Assembly (NCBI GenBank): GCA_963761705.1
Contig: CAVXHK010000003.1
Span: forward strand, 186,001 to 250,000
Direction of reading: 5' to 3'
DNA from: CAVVKW01 sp963761705
Lineage (GTDB): Bacteria; Verrucomicrobiota; Verrucomicrobiia; Chthoniobacterales; JAATET01
DNA: 64,000 bases
Every line of letters starts with the position of its first letter. Within the stretch, counting starts at the first letter, position 1. Position numbers and translations under genes: made by a program. The notes beneath the pieces are model-generated. The model was not told the DNA's origin. It worked only from the letters and a program-made list of their open reading frames with translations, and made no database searches. Shown one piece after another: positions 51,277 to 60,075 of the stretch.

Positions 51277-51813
51277 ATGGATTATTTCTGGCAGGCAGCG
51301 GAGCAACCTTTCACGTGGGGCCTCGTGGCGGGGCTCCTGGTCGCGGCTTTTTTTTGGTGGAACGGCATGACGTCGAAGGCGTCGGTCAAGCGGGACCTTA
51401 AGCGGGTGAAGGCCGAGGCGCGCGAGTTGCAGGGTCACCTCAACACGACGATGAAGATCAGCGCCTCCGGCAACGATCAGCTGCAGAAAGACCTCACCGC
51501 GCTCAAGACGCAGAACGAAAATCTCCGCGTCTCGCTTTCGACGCTCCAGCAGAAGCCAGGCCGCGCCGAAATCCGGCATCTGCACATCCTCGAAGGCGCC
51601 GTGCGTCGGATGCGCGAGCAGGCTCCGGGATTTGCTTCGGTCTGGGAGCAGGCAGTGCGTCAGTCGACGGAGGACGAGGAGGCCGCGGAGAGTGGCTTCT
51701 CGAAGCTTGTGCGAAAGGTACTGCCGCGGTCGGAGACGGCGTCGGTGCGCGTCGGTGACGCGAGCAACCGGCTGAGCGACAAGTCGAGCGAGTCGGACCG
51801 ATCGGACGGGTAA
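51277..51813 (+). CDS. Membrane-anchored coiled-coil protein, unknown
   Basis: I do not recognise this 178-aa protein. One membrane helix (residues 12-31, FTWGLVAGLLVAAFFWWNG) is followed by a coiled-coil region (about 35-95: KRVKAEARELQGHLNTTM, QLQKDLTALKTQNENLRVSL). A charged, Ser-rich tail reaches the end. The ATG at 51277 is preceded by no strong ribosome-binding site. It is a single gene 137 bp ahead of typA. Confidence 0.7.
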   Translation: MDYFWQAAEQPFTWGLVAGLLVAAFFWWNGMTSKASVKRDLKRVKAEARELQGHLNTTMKISASGNDQLQKDLTALKTQNENLRVSLSTLQQKPGRAEIRHLHILEGAVRRMREQAPGFASVWEQAVRQSTEDEEAAESGFSKLVRKVLPRSETASVRVGDASNRLSDKSSESDRSDG

Positions 51814-51949
51814 TCGGTCGCCACGGGTGGGCGTGCGAGGGACTTTCCGCCCGACCGACTCGGCGTCCAATTAGTTTCGTTGCCTTGGTTGACAGGGTGG
51901 GGGGGCGCTGACATGGTGCGCGTCCTCAATTTTTCAGGGGACTCTCGTT

Positions 51950-53764
51950 ATGGATAAAATCAGAAATATCGCGATCATCGCGCACGTCGATCACGGCAAG
52001 ACGACTCTCGTCGATCAGCTTCTCAAACAGTCGGGCACGTTCCGCGCCAACCAGAAGGTGGACGAGCGGGTGATGGATTCGATGGACCTCGAGCGGGAAA
52101 AGGGCATCACGATCCGGTCGAAAAACGCGGCCTACCGCTGGAAAGACTATCACATCAACATCGTGGATACCCCCGGCCACGCGGACTTTGGCGGCGAGGT
52201 GGAACGGATTATGCAGATGGTCGACGGCGTCCTTCTCGTGGTCGACAGTTACGACGGACCGCAGGCGCAGACGAAATTTGTGCTGCGCAAGGCGCTCGAT
52301 AACGGCCTGAAGCCGATCGTCGTGATCAACAAGATCGACCGTGAAAACGCTCGCCCGCACAAGGTGCTCGACATGGTGTTCGAGCTCTTCCTCGAGCTGG
52401 ATGCAACCGACGAGCAGCTCGATTTCCCGCACATCTACGCGAGCGCGAAGGAAGGCTTCGCGAAAAACGAGATCGACCAGGAGAGCGACAACATGGAGCC
52501 GCTTTACGAGGCGATCGTGCAGCACATCCCCGCCCCGACCCTCGCGACGGAGGAACATTTTCAGTTTCTGGTCTCGAACTTGGATTACAGCGATTACCTC
52601 GGCCGAATCGCCTACGGGCGTATCCGCAGCGGATCGGTGAAGCAGGGCCAACGCCTGACGTGCATCCACATCGACGGCAAGCGTGAGCAGGGGAACATCA
52701 CCGCCATCTTCAGTCACGAGGGATTGGAAAAAGTCCAGATCGAGGAGGCTCACGCTGGTGACATCGTTGGCATCTCGGGGTTTGAGGACGTCTTCATCGG
52801 CGAGACCATCACGGCTAAGGATGATCAGGAGGCGTTGCCCTTCAATAAAATCGACCCGCCGACGATGACGATGGGGATCTGCGTGAACGACGGGCCGCTG
52901 GCTGGTCGCGAGGGTAAGCTACTCACGGCGCGGCAGATCCGCGATCGGTTGATCAAGGAAACGCGAACGAACGTGTCGTTCCTCGTGAAGGATACGGAGC
53001 TGGCCGGCCAGTTCGAAGTGAGTGCGCGTGGCGAAATGCAGATCGCGATCCTCGTTGAGCAGATGCGGCGCGAGGGGTTCGAGATTCTCGTCTCGCGGCC
53101 CGAAGTGATCTACGAGCGTGACGAGGCCGGGAAATTGCTCGAGCCCATGGAAACGCTCTACGTTGACGTCCCGACGGACGACCTCGGCCCGATTTTGCAA
53201 TCGCTGGCCGGTCGAAAAGCAGAGATCCTCGACATGCAGCACAACCCGCACACGGTGTTGGTGCAGTCTTTGATCCCGACTCGCGGATTGATCGGATTTG
53301 AGACGGATCTCATCAACGCCACGAAGGGCCACGGGACGATGAGCCATTTGTTCAAGGAATACGGGCCGCACAAGGGTGACATCCCGAGCCGGAACAATGG
53401 CGTACTCGTCTCGATGGAAGCTGGCGTGAGCACCGCTTATTCGCTCGAGACGATCTCCCAGCGTGGTCGTCTGTTCATTGGCCCGCAGGCCGAGATTTAC
53501 GTCGGAATGATCATCGGCGAGAACGCCCGTCCGGACGACATGCCGGTGAATCCGTGCAAGCCAAAGAAGCTGACCAACATGCGCAGCTCGGGCGACGGTA
53601 AGGGCATCCAACTCTCGCCGCCCGTCTTGATGGGACTCGAGCGTTCGCTCGAATACATCGCGCCGGACGAATACGTCGAAGCGACGCCGAAGTCGTTGCG
53701 CTTGCGCAAGAAGATCCTCGATGCGACGGCGCGCAAGCGGGCCGTGGCGAAGGTGACGGTCTAG
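51950..53764 (+). CDS. typA: Ribosome-associated GTPase TypA/BipA
   Basis: This translational GTPase helps 50S assembly and stress adaptation. The 604-aa protein reads MDKIRNIAIIAHVDHGKTT (G1), GITIRSKNA (switch I), DTPGHADFGGEVER (G3), VINKIDRENARP (G4), and the BipA-type C-terminal part with SRNNGVLVSMEAGVSTAYSL and GMIIGENARPDDM. It is intact and of normal length. It has a modest ribosome-binding site (AGGGGA). It is monocistronic. Confidence 0.97.
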   Translation: MDKIRNIAIIAHVDHGKTTLVDQLLKQSGTFRANQKVDERVMDSMDLEREKGITIRSKNAAYRWKDYHINIVDTPGHADFGGEVERIMQMVDGVLLVVDSYDGPQAQTKFVLRKALDNGLKPIVVINKIDRENARPHKVLDMVFELFLELDATDEQLDFPHIYASAKEGFAKNEIDQESDNMEPLYEAIVQHIPAPTLATEEHFQFLVSNLDYSDYLGRIAYGRIRSGSVKQGQRLTCIHIDGKREQGNITAIFSHEGLEKVQIEEAHAGDIVGISGFEDVFIGETITAKDDQEALPFNKIDPPTMTMGICVNDGPLAGREGKLLTARQIRDRLIKETRTNVSFLVKDTELAGQFEVSARGEMQIAILVEQMRREGFEILVSRPEVIYERDEAGKLLEPMETLYVDVPTDDLGPILQSLAGRKAEILDMQHNPHTVLVQSLIPTRGLIGFETDLINATKGHGTMSHLFKEYGPHKGDIPSRNNGVLVSMEAGVSTAYSLETISQRGRLFIGPQAEIYVGMIIGENARPDDMPVNPCKPKKLTNMRSSGDGKGIQLSPPVLMGLERSLEYIAPDEYVEATPKSLRLRKKILDATARKRAVAKVTV

Positions 53765-53793
53765 CGTTTCGGCGGAGCAGCGGTCGGATTTGG

Positions 53794-53814
53794 GCGAGGG
53801 CATCTCGTCCTCGC
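53794..53814 (+). terminator. Weak stem-loop after typA
   Basis: GCGAGG (53794-53799) pairs with CCTCGC (53809-53814), with a 9-nt loop. There is no T-run, so it may be a REP-type repeat or a Rho-dependent end. Confidence 0.3.
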
Positions 53815-53875
53815 GTCACCTTTGGACCGGGTCTTTCTGGTGTTTCGCGCGAACTTCTGTATCGTCGGGCGCAAC

Positions 53876-54876
53876 ATGAAGATGACCCTCCGCCTCCTTG
53901 GCGTCACTGCGATCACCGTTGTCACGCTGCAGTTCGCCCACGCTTGGGTCGCGACGGGCGACGTCTGGGGGGTGCCCCTCATCGAAATCGAAACGAATCT
54001 CGGGACGCGCGAAGATCTCGGGGGGCGCCTGGATTCCTGCGGGACGGATCGCCGTCGTTTGACGACGCGTTTGCGCTGGCGGCGGCCCGATGGAACGTGG
54101 TGCTCGAGAAGCCGCGGCTGGTGGTCACCGCGAATCCCGATTTAGAGCCGGTGGATGGGGACATCCGAAACCAGGCTTTTTTCAGCGACACGATTTACGG
54201 CGCAGATTTCGGAAACGCGGTCGCGGTGACGGTCGGCTTCACGTATGACCCGACCCCCGGGGATTCCTTCGTGGAGACGGCGGAAAAGGACATCGTCTTC
54301 AACACGGCTTTGGAGTGGGATTCCTACCGCGGCGAGCTGGACCCTGACTCGACGGAAGAGCGCTTTTTGCAGGATTTTCGGCGGATAGCGATCCACGAGT
54401 TGGGGCATTTGCTCGGACTTGACCACCCGAATCAGGCGACCCCCGTTCAATCGGTAGCGGCGATCATGAACTCCGGCGGCAGCCGCTTCGTGGAAGACCT
54501 CGAGAGCGACGACATCGAGGGAGTGAACGCGATCTACCGTGACGTGGTCTACTCCGATCCGGAGGTTGCGGTCGACGAGTTCGTGGTGCCGTCGATTCGG
54601 TTGGCGGACCGCAGGCAGGCGAGGGCGAAGACCCGGAGGCGCTCCATCGTTTTCTCAGGATTCCAGACCGGAGGCGTGAAGGTGGCGATCCAGAATCGGC
54701 GCATTGGAGCCACAAAATTTTACCGCTCTGGGCCCGACGGCTCCTGGCGTGGCCGGGTGAAATTGGAAGAAGGGAGAAACAAAATCATCATCGCAGCGGC
54801 GAACGATGCCGGGTTTTCGGTGGCTTTCACGAAAGCGACCATCGTGCGAAAGGTTCGCAAAAAGAACCGCCTCTAG
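53876..54876 (+). CDS. Exported matrixin-type metalloprotease, apparent frameshift at a G6 run
   Basis: This zinc metalloprotease has HELGHLLGLDHP (HExxHxxGxxH). The start MKMTLRLLGVTAITVVTLQFAHA (ATG 53876) is a signal peptide. The first frame runs to a stop near 54145, while the protease domain and the C-terminal beta domain lie in another frame (open from before 53944 to 54876). The switch falls near 54020-54025, a run of six Gs. One extra G, or -1 slippage, would join LGTREDLGG to APGFLRDGSPSFDD, matching the intact paralogue at 55877. It may be a sequencing error, a pseudogene or programmed slippage. The C-terminal 90 residues resemble the paralogue's. The YciH-like gene follows 3 bp on. 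Confidence 0.72.
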
Positions 54877-54879
54877 TTC

Positions 54880-55260
54880 GTGGCGGCAGGCAAGAAAAAG
54901 GTCCCGGTCGGCACGGACGCGGGCAGCCTGACCGGTAATCCCTTTGGGGACCTGGACTTAGGAATTTTGCCGCCGGGGCCGGACGCTCCGGCCGCGGCGG
55001 CCCCGGCCGCCCCGGTGACGGGTCGGGTGGCGCTCAGGCGGGAGAAATCGAAGCGAGGTGGTAAGACGGTCATTGTCGCCAGCGGGTTTGACGAAAGGAT
55101 CCCAGGAGGGCAGCTGGAGGAGTTGGCGCGAACGGCGCGGCAGAGCTGCGGTGTCGGCGGGACGGTCCGGGGTCGCGAAATCGAGTTGCAGGGTGACATC
55201 GCGGGGAGGGTGCGGAAATTCCTCGGGGACCGTGGCTTTCACGTTGTGGGCGAAGAATGA
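54880..55260 (+). CDS. yciH: SUI1/eIF1-like translation factor (YciH family)
   Basis: The protein has 126 aa, start GTG 54880. A variable Pro/Ala-rich N-terminal half (PPGPDAPAAAAPAAP) precedes the SUI1 fold, with RGGKTVIVASGFDER, ELARTARQSCGVGGTVRG and ELQGDIAGRVRKFLGDRGF. In eukaryotes eIF1 checks start codon choice; the bacterial YciH role is less clear but affects initiation fidelity in vitro. It lies 3 bp after the first matrixin and overlaps the next gene by 4 nt, which places a translation factor inside a secreted-protease cassette. Confidence 0.93.
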   Translation: MAAGKKKVPVGTDAGSLTGNPFGDLDLGILPPGPDAPAAAAPAAPVTGRVALRREKSKRGGKTVIVASGFDERIPGGQLEELARTARQSCGVGGTVRGREIELQGDIAGRVRKFLGDRGFHVVGEE

Positions 55261-55880
55261 TCGCGGGATCGATGGATTTTCCGGTGGCGAACAGATCATT
55301 TCTTCGTAGCGTGGGCGTGGTGCGGAAGAATTGGAATCTCATGATGGCGGCGATGTTGTCGGTTGGAACGCTGGGCGCGACGTCGCTCGTCGAGATGAGC
55401 TTCGACGAGCAAGTCGAGGAGTCTGCGGAAATCTTCCGGGGGAAAGTGACCGAGAAGGCGGCGGAATGGCGGGAGTCGAATCGGGGGTTAGTCATTTACA
55501 CCAAGGTGACCTTCGATGTCCTGGACCAATACAAAGGAACGGCCGAGGCATCGGTGACTCTGGAGTTTTTGGGTGGGACCATCGGCGATGAATCGATGGT
55601 CGTGGAGGGGATTCCAGAGTTCCGGGTCGGTGAGGAGTTGGTGTTGTTCGTTTCGGGGGATCAGAATCGGGCCTGCCCGGTAATCGGTTGGTCCCGGGGC
55701 AAGTTCGAAGTCGCCCGGGATGCGGGTGGTGGCGGAGTCGTCGAGCTATCTGCCGAGAGTCAGGTCGCGGCCAGCATTGCGCGGACGCGGCGGATCATGC
55801 GTCCGGACGACCGGATGGCCCTCGGGGAATTTGAGCAAATGCTCAGGCAGCGGGTAGCCACCTTGGAAGCCGGAAAATGA
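55257..55880 (+). CDS. Exported protein of unknown function paired with matrixin
   Basis: The 207-aa product starts at ATG 55257 (ATGA overlap with yciH); ATG 55341 or 55344 would put the start just before the hydrophobic part (MMAAMLSVGTLGATSL). The mature part is beta-rich: FDEQVEESAEIFRGKVTEK, IYTKVTFDVLDQYKG, SVTLEFLGGTIGDES, FRVGEELVLFVSG, VIGWSRGKFEV. This is the layout of a common but unnamed family that I have seen described only as hypothetical near matrixin genes. It contains one mature cysteine (RACPVIG). The stop overlaps the second matrixin start by 4 nt. I infer a partner or inhibitor of the protease, but this is not shown. Confidence 0.7.
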   Translation: MIAGSMDFPVANRSFLRSVGVVRKNWNLMMAAMLSVGTLGATSLVEMSFDEQVEESAEIFRGKVTEKAAEWRESNRGLVIYTKVTFDVLDQYKGTAEASVTLEFLGGTIGDESMVVEGIPEFRVGEELVLFVSGDQNRACPVIGWSRGKFEVARDAGGGGVVELSAESQVAASIARTRRIMRPDDRMALGEFEQMLRQRVATLEAGK

Positions 55881-56827
55881 CGGGACGATTGAAGAGCGGA
55901 GCGATCGCGCTGGCGGTCCTCGCCGGGTGGCTGGGCACGGCGACGGCGTTTGACCTGTCGGGTGAGTCTTGGCCGGGTCCCGACATCGTGATGCAACTGC
56001 AACTGGGAACCTCGAGTGGGCCGCTCTTGGATGGAAGTGCCAGTTGGGGGGAAGCGGCGGAAGGTGCCTTGGCGACGTGGAACGCGGTCATTTTATCGGC
56101 AAATTTTCGGGTCGTTCGCGACTCAACGGCTCCGATCCTCTACCGGAACTCGTTCAACAATGTCTACTTCGACGACAACGTCGATGGGGACGGTTTCGGG
56201 GGAGCGATTGCCGTGATGATCTCGCGGCGGCTGGGCTCGGAGTTCACGGAAACGGACGTTATTTTTAACTCGAATCTGGATTACAACTCCTACCGCGGAC
56301 CGCTCCGGCGTTCATCCAACGGGGGGACGCTCTACGACATCCGACGCGTGGCGCTCCACGAGTTTGGTCACGCGTTGGGACTGGGTCATCCCGATCAAGC
56401 GGGACAGTCGGTTGTGGCCGTGATGAACAGCCGGGTGTCAGACATCGACGAGCTGCAAAGCGACGACATTGCCGGAGGGCAGGCGATCTACGGGAAAAAG
56501 GGGAGCGGCGGTAGCAGTAAGGGCGGTGGCGGAGCTGACGGGACGGGTGAGTTGGCGCGCCTGCTGAAGCCGGGAGACCGAAAGGTGACTTCGAAAAATC
56601 GCCGTTTCACCGTTCGGGGTGTCGCGAACCGCGCGGCGGGAGCGCGGAGAATTGTTTTGGTGAACAACCGCTTCCGGCGGGAGGAGTTCCGGGCGCAGGG
56701 CGTCACGAACTGGCGGGCCAAAGTGGACATCAAACGCGGACGCAACCGGATCAAAGTCTTCGCTGAGGACCGGGACGGAGACCGGACGAGGGTGCGGACG
56801 ATTCTTGTCAAAAGACAGGGGCGCTGA
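55877..56827 (+). CDS. Exported matrixin-type zinc metalloprotease
   Basis: The protein has 316 aa, start ATG 55877 (ATGA overlap). A signal peptide (SGAIALAVLAGWLGTATA) is followed by the metzincin domain (about 25-205). The zinc motif is HEFGHALGLGHPDQ and the Met-turn is VVAVMNSRVSD. A Gly/Ser linker (GSGGSSKGGGGADG) joins a C-terminal beta-sandwich-like domain (about 235-316: KVTSKNRRFTVRGVANR and KVDIKRGRNRIKVFAED) that is highly basic. No cysteine-switch propeptide is seen. It is the intact paralogue of the frameshifted gene at 53876. Confidence 0.88.
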   Translation: MTGRLKSGAIALAVLAGWLGTATAFDLSGESWPGPDIVMQLQLGTSSGPLLDGSASWGEAAEGALATWNAVILSANFRVVRDSTAPILYRNSFNNVYFDDNVDGDGFGGAIAVMISRRLGSEFTETDVIFNSNLDYNSYRGPLRRSSNGGTLYDIRRVALHEFGHALGLGHPDQAGQSVVAVMNSRVSDIDELQSDDIAGGQAIYGKKGSGGSSKGGGGADGTGELARLLKPGDRKVTSKNRRFTVRGVANRAAGARRIVLVNNRFRREEFRAQGVTNWRAKVDIKRGRNRIKVFAEDRDGDRTRVRTILVKRQGR

Positions 56828-57158
56828 ACCAACGCCTGACGGTTGAAGTCTCCTAAAATTGACGTCGACAAGTCCCGATTGGGTCCCGGGGACCAAGTTG
56901 GCGCGGCGGCCCAGATGGGCTTGGCCGAGCGGCGGCGAGCGCGCGCGCCGGGACTATTTGTTTGATCAGACGGATTGTGGGTGACCAAGCTAGCTGCGTT
57001 GTGGCCGCTCGGGGGCCGTGCGGCACTGGTGCGAATCCGATGATTCACGAGGGAAATTCTCAAGTTGTCTGGAGGGTCCCGTCACGTTCACGGATGGCCA
57101 GGGGCGGCAGCTTGCGAGTGTTTACGGTTCGCGATTTACGATTTACGATTTGGGCGTG
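56828..57158. other. 331-bp intergenic region with no supported gene
   Basis: I see no protein gene, tRNA or known RNA here. It holds a small dyad GGTCC-CGG-GGACC-like near 56885 and, at its end, the GATTTAC micro-repeat. A long open frame on the plus strand extends from about 57018 into nadE but does not look coding before 57159. Confidence 0.5.
57133..57151. repeat. GATTTAC tandem micro-repeat before nadE
   Basis: GATTTAC occurs twice and GATTT once more in tandem, ending 7 bp before the nadE start. It is AT-rich in a GC-rich region and similar in kind to repeats at 12326, 17086, 24957 and 25844. Confidence 0.5.
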
Positions 57159-59099
57159 ATGGACTGGCGGGAAATGGGGTATTTGCGGTGCGCGGTGGTT
57201 TCGCCGGAGTTGCGCCTGGGGGACGTGGCCTTCAACGTTGACGCGACGATCTCGGCGATGCGCGGCCTGGCTGAAGAGGGCGTGGCGGTGGCCGTTTTTC
57301 CGGAGTTGGGACTTACGGGTTACACCTGCGCGGATTTATTTTATCAGCCGAATCTGCTGGAGACTGCGGTGGCAAGTTTGGCTGCAATCGCGGCGGTCGT
57401 GACTGAGACGGGGGTGGCGGTGGTCGTCGGGCTGCCGCTGGTGGTGGAGTCCCGGTTATACAATTGCGCTGCCGTCGTCTCGATCGACGGAGTCGTCGGG
57501 ATCGTCCCAAAGACTTGCCTGCCGACGACGGGAGAGTTTTACGAAGAACGCTGGTTCGCTCGGGCGGAGACGCTGCCGGTCGAAGACGTGGTGGTTGGTG
57601 ATCGCTTTGTTCCCATCGGGACGGACCTCATCTTCGCCGATCCGGCGGATGCCCGGCTGCGGCTCGGAATCGAGGTTTGTGAAGATCTGTGGGGATCGGA
57701 GCCGCTGAGCGGGCCGTTGGCGACGGCGGGAGCGACGATCATCGCGAACCCATCCGCGAGCAACGAGATCCTCGGAAAGGCGGAATACCGACGCGACCTG
57801 GTCCGCCAGCAGAGTGCACGGTGCCTCGCCGGCTACCTTTACGCATCGGCGGGCGCAGGTGAGTCGTCGACGGATCTGGTCTATTCTGGCCACTGTCTCA
57901 TCGCGGAGTGCGGGGCGGAACTCGCTGAAACGGAGCGATTTAAATTTGAAACGACTTGGGCGGTGGCGGACATCGACCTCGACCGGGTTCGCGGCGATCG
58001 CTTGGCGAACGGGACGTTTGCCGCGTCGGCGGCAGGGGATGAGTGGAGGCTTGTGCCGCTGCGGCTAAGCGACAAACTTGAACCAATGAGCGGACTGACC
58101 CCTCGGCGGGTGGTGGCGCGGACGCCGTTCATTCCGGGCGACGAGGCGGGGCGGGCGGCGAATTGCCGGGAGATTTTTGCGATTCAGTCGACGGGTCTGG
58201 CGCGGCGGCTCACGCACGCGCGATCAAAGACGGCGGTCATCGGAGTGTCGGGCGGATTGGATTCGACCCTGGCCTTGTTGGTCACGATGCGGGCGTTGGC
58301 GGTGGCTGGTCTCGCCGCGCCTTCGGTTGAGGCTGTCGTGATGCCGGGGCCGGGGAGCTCGGACCGAACGCAGAGCAACGCCGAAAAATTGGCTCAGGCG
58401 CTCGGCGCGACGGTGCGGGTGATCCCGATCGGCGAGGCGGTCGATCAGCACCTGCGGGCGATCGGGCACCCGCCGGATCTGCACGATGCGACGTACGAAA
58501 ACGTGCAGGCGAGGGAGCGGACGCAGCTTCTCATGAGCGTGGCAAATCAGACCGGCGGGCTGGTCGTCGGGACGGGCGATCTTTCGGAGCTGGCCCTTGG
58601 CTGGTGCACCTACAATGGCGACCAGACGTCGATGTATCACGTGAACGCGGGCGTTCCCAAGACGCTCGTACGGCATCTCATCGAGTGGTGCGCTGACGAA
58701 GAATTTGACGGCGACGTTGTCGCGTTGCTGCGTGACATTGTGGCGACGCCAATCTCGCCCGAGCTGGTGCCGACGGCGGGGGGAATGCAGGACACGGAAG
58801 CGGCAATCGGGCCCTACGTGCTGCACGATTTTTTCCTGTATCACGTGGTGCGGCTGCGAGAGCGACCAGCCAAAGTTTTTGCGCTCGCGCTGGGAGTCTT
58901 CGCCGGGGAATTCGGGGAGGACGTGATCCGGTCGACGCTGCGGGAGTTTTATCGGCGGTTTTTCGCTAATCAATTCAAACGCTCGGCGATGCCGGACGGC
59001 CCGAAAGTCGGAACGGTCGCGCTCTCGCCGCGGGGAGACTGGCGCATGCCAAGCGACGCTAGCGCCGAGCTGTGGCTGGCGGAGGTGGCTGGGTTGTGA
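57159..59099 (+). CDS. nadE: Glutamine-dependent NAD+ synthetase
   Basis: It makes NAD from deamido-NAD using glutamine. ATG 57159 gives MDWREMGYLRCAVVSPELRL, with ATG 57174 as alternative; 646 aa from the first. The N-terminal nitrilase/glutaminase domain (about 10-280) has the catalytic triad Glu in FPELGLTGY, Lys in VPKTCLPTTGEFYE, and Cys in EVCEDLWG. The synthetase domain has the P-loop GVSGGLDSTLALL, TYENVQARERTQLLM and NAGVPKTLVRHLIEW. The domain set and length are normal. It is a single gene. Confidence 0.96.
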   Translation: MDWREMGYLRCAVVSPELRLGDVAFNVDATISAMRGLAEEGVAVAVFPELGLTGYTCADLFYQPNLLETAVASLAAIAAVVTETGVAVVVGLPLVVESRLYNCAAVVSIDGVVGIVPKTCLPTTGEFYEERWFARAETLPVEDVVVGDRFVPIGTDLIFADPADARLRLGIEVCEDLWGSEPLSGPLATAGATIIANPSASNEILGKAEYRRDLVRQQSARCLAGYLYASAGAGESSTDLVYSGHCLIAECGAELAETERFKFETTWAVADIDLDRVRGDRLANGTFAASAAGDEWRLVPLRLSDKLEPMSGLTPRRVVARTPFIPGDEAGRAANCREIFAIQSTGLARRLTHARSKTAVIGVSGGLDSTLALLVTMRALAVAGLAAPSVEAVVMPGPGSSDRTQSNAEKLAQALGATVRVIPIGEAVDQHLRAIGHPPDLHDATYENVQARERTQLLMSVANQTGGLVVGTGDLSELALGWCTYNGDQTSMYHVNAGVPKTLVRHLIEWCADEEFDGDVVALLRDIVATPISPELVPTAGGMQDTEAAIGPYVLHDFFLYHVVRLRERPAKVFALALGVFAGEFGEDVIRSTLREFYRRFFANQFKRSAMPDGPKVGTVALSPRGDWRMPSDASAELWLAEVAGL

Positions 59100-59205
59100 C
59101 GAGTCGGGTGGTGATGGTTGGACCGGAAAGTGGGAAGAAGATAACGGGAATGCGGATTTTGGATTTTGGTTTTTCGCCGGAAGGACGTTACATGCGGGTC
59201 GTCGT

Positions 59206-60075
59206 ATGAGTCTGGAAAGTGGTCACCACGTCGTGAGGACGTTCGGAGCGGAAAGCACGGTAACTTCGCCGAGGCGCTTCTTCGGCGAGATGTGGCACGA
59301 TCTGCTGCAAAGCCGCCAGTTGGCCGGGATGCTCGCTTACCGGGATCTCAAGGCACAATTTCGTCAGTCTTTGCTGGGGTGGTTCTGGTTATTCATCCCG
59401 CCAATCGCGTGGACGATTGGAATGCGGGCTTTGCACAAAAACGATCTCAATGTTGGCGAAGTGGACATGTATTACCCGGCTTACGTCCTGATCGGGATGT
59501 CAATGTGGCAGATGTTCGCGGCGGCCCTGCGAGGTCCGATGCAGGCGATGAACTTGAACAAGGGAATTCTCACGAAAGTAAGATTTCCGCGGGAAGCGAT
59601 CATTCTCGCGGACGTGATGAAGCTGTCCGTCGAGATGGTGGTGTATCTTTTGCTGATTGTCGGGGCGTTTGTTTTCTACCGGATTCCGGTCGGAAGTGGG
59701 ACGCTGTTCTTTCCTTTTGCCTATCTGATTCTGGTGATCTTGGGGACGACCATCGGTCTAATCCTGGCTCCGATCGGGCTACTTTACCGGGATATCGGGA
59801 GCATGATGCCCTACATGGTTATGGGCGGGTTGGTGATCACTCCAGTCGTGATCGCCATGCCGGATCCGTCGATGGGTGGGGTCTGGGCGACGGTGGTTCG
59901 AATCAATCCAGTTACGCCCGTGCTCGTGACAGCTCGGGAATTGGCAACGAATCAGACGCTGACGCAGTTTCCGCAGTTTCTGGTGGTTACGGCGTTCACC
60001 CTCGTCGTGCTGGTCTTTGCGATGGCATTGCTGCGCGCGGCGACGCCGCAGATCGTGGAGAGGTGGAGTTCATGA
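59206..60075 (+). CDS. wzm: ABC-2-type polysaccharide export permease (Wzm/KpsM-like)
   Basis: This 289-aa inner-membrane permease exports a lipid-linked or lipopolysaccharide-type glycan. ATG 59206 gives MSLESGHHVVRTFGAEST. The cytoplasmic start has LLAYRDLKAQFRQSLLGWFWLFIPP-type wording (LAYRDLKAQFRQSLLGW), typical of the Wzm family, followed by six helices. The GILTKVRFPREAIILADVMKL segment between helices is the coupling region. The stop overlaps wzt by 4 nt. It starts the glycan cluster that runs beyond the window. Confidence 0.92.
   Translation: MSLESGHHVVRTFGAESTVTSPRRFFGEMWHDLLQSRQLAGMLAYRDLKAQFRQSLLGWFWLFIPPIAWTIGMRALHKNDLNVGEVDMYYPAYVLIGMSMWQMFAAALRGPMQAMNLNKGILTKVRFPREAIILADVMKLSVEMVVYLLLIVGAFVFYRIPVGSGTLFFPFAYLILVILGTTIGLILAPIGLLYRDIGSMMPYMVMGGLVITPVVIAMPDPSMGGVWATVVRINPVTPVLVTARELATNQTLTQFPQFLVVTAFTLVVLVFAMALLRAATPQIVERWSS

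Noticed and set aside
56885..57060. Possible structured RNA in the gap before nadE
   Set aside because: Only short GC stems; no SRP, tmRNA, RNase P or riboswitch core that I could recognise.
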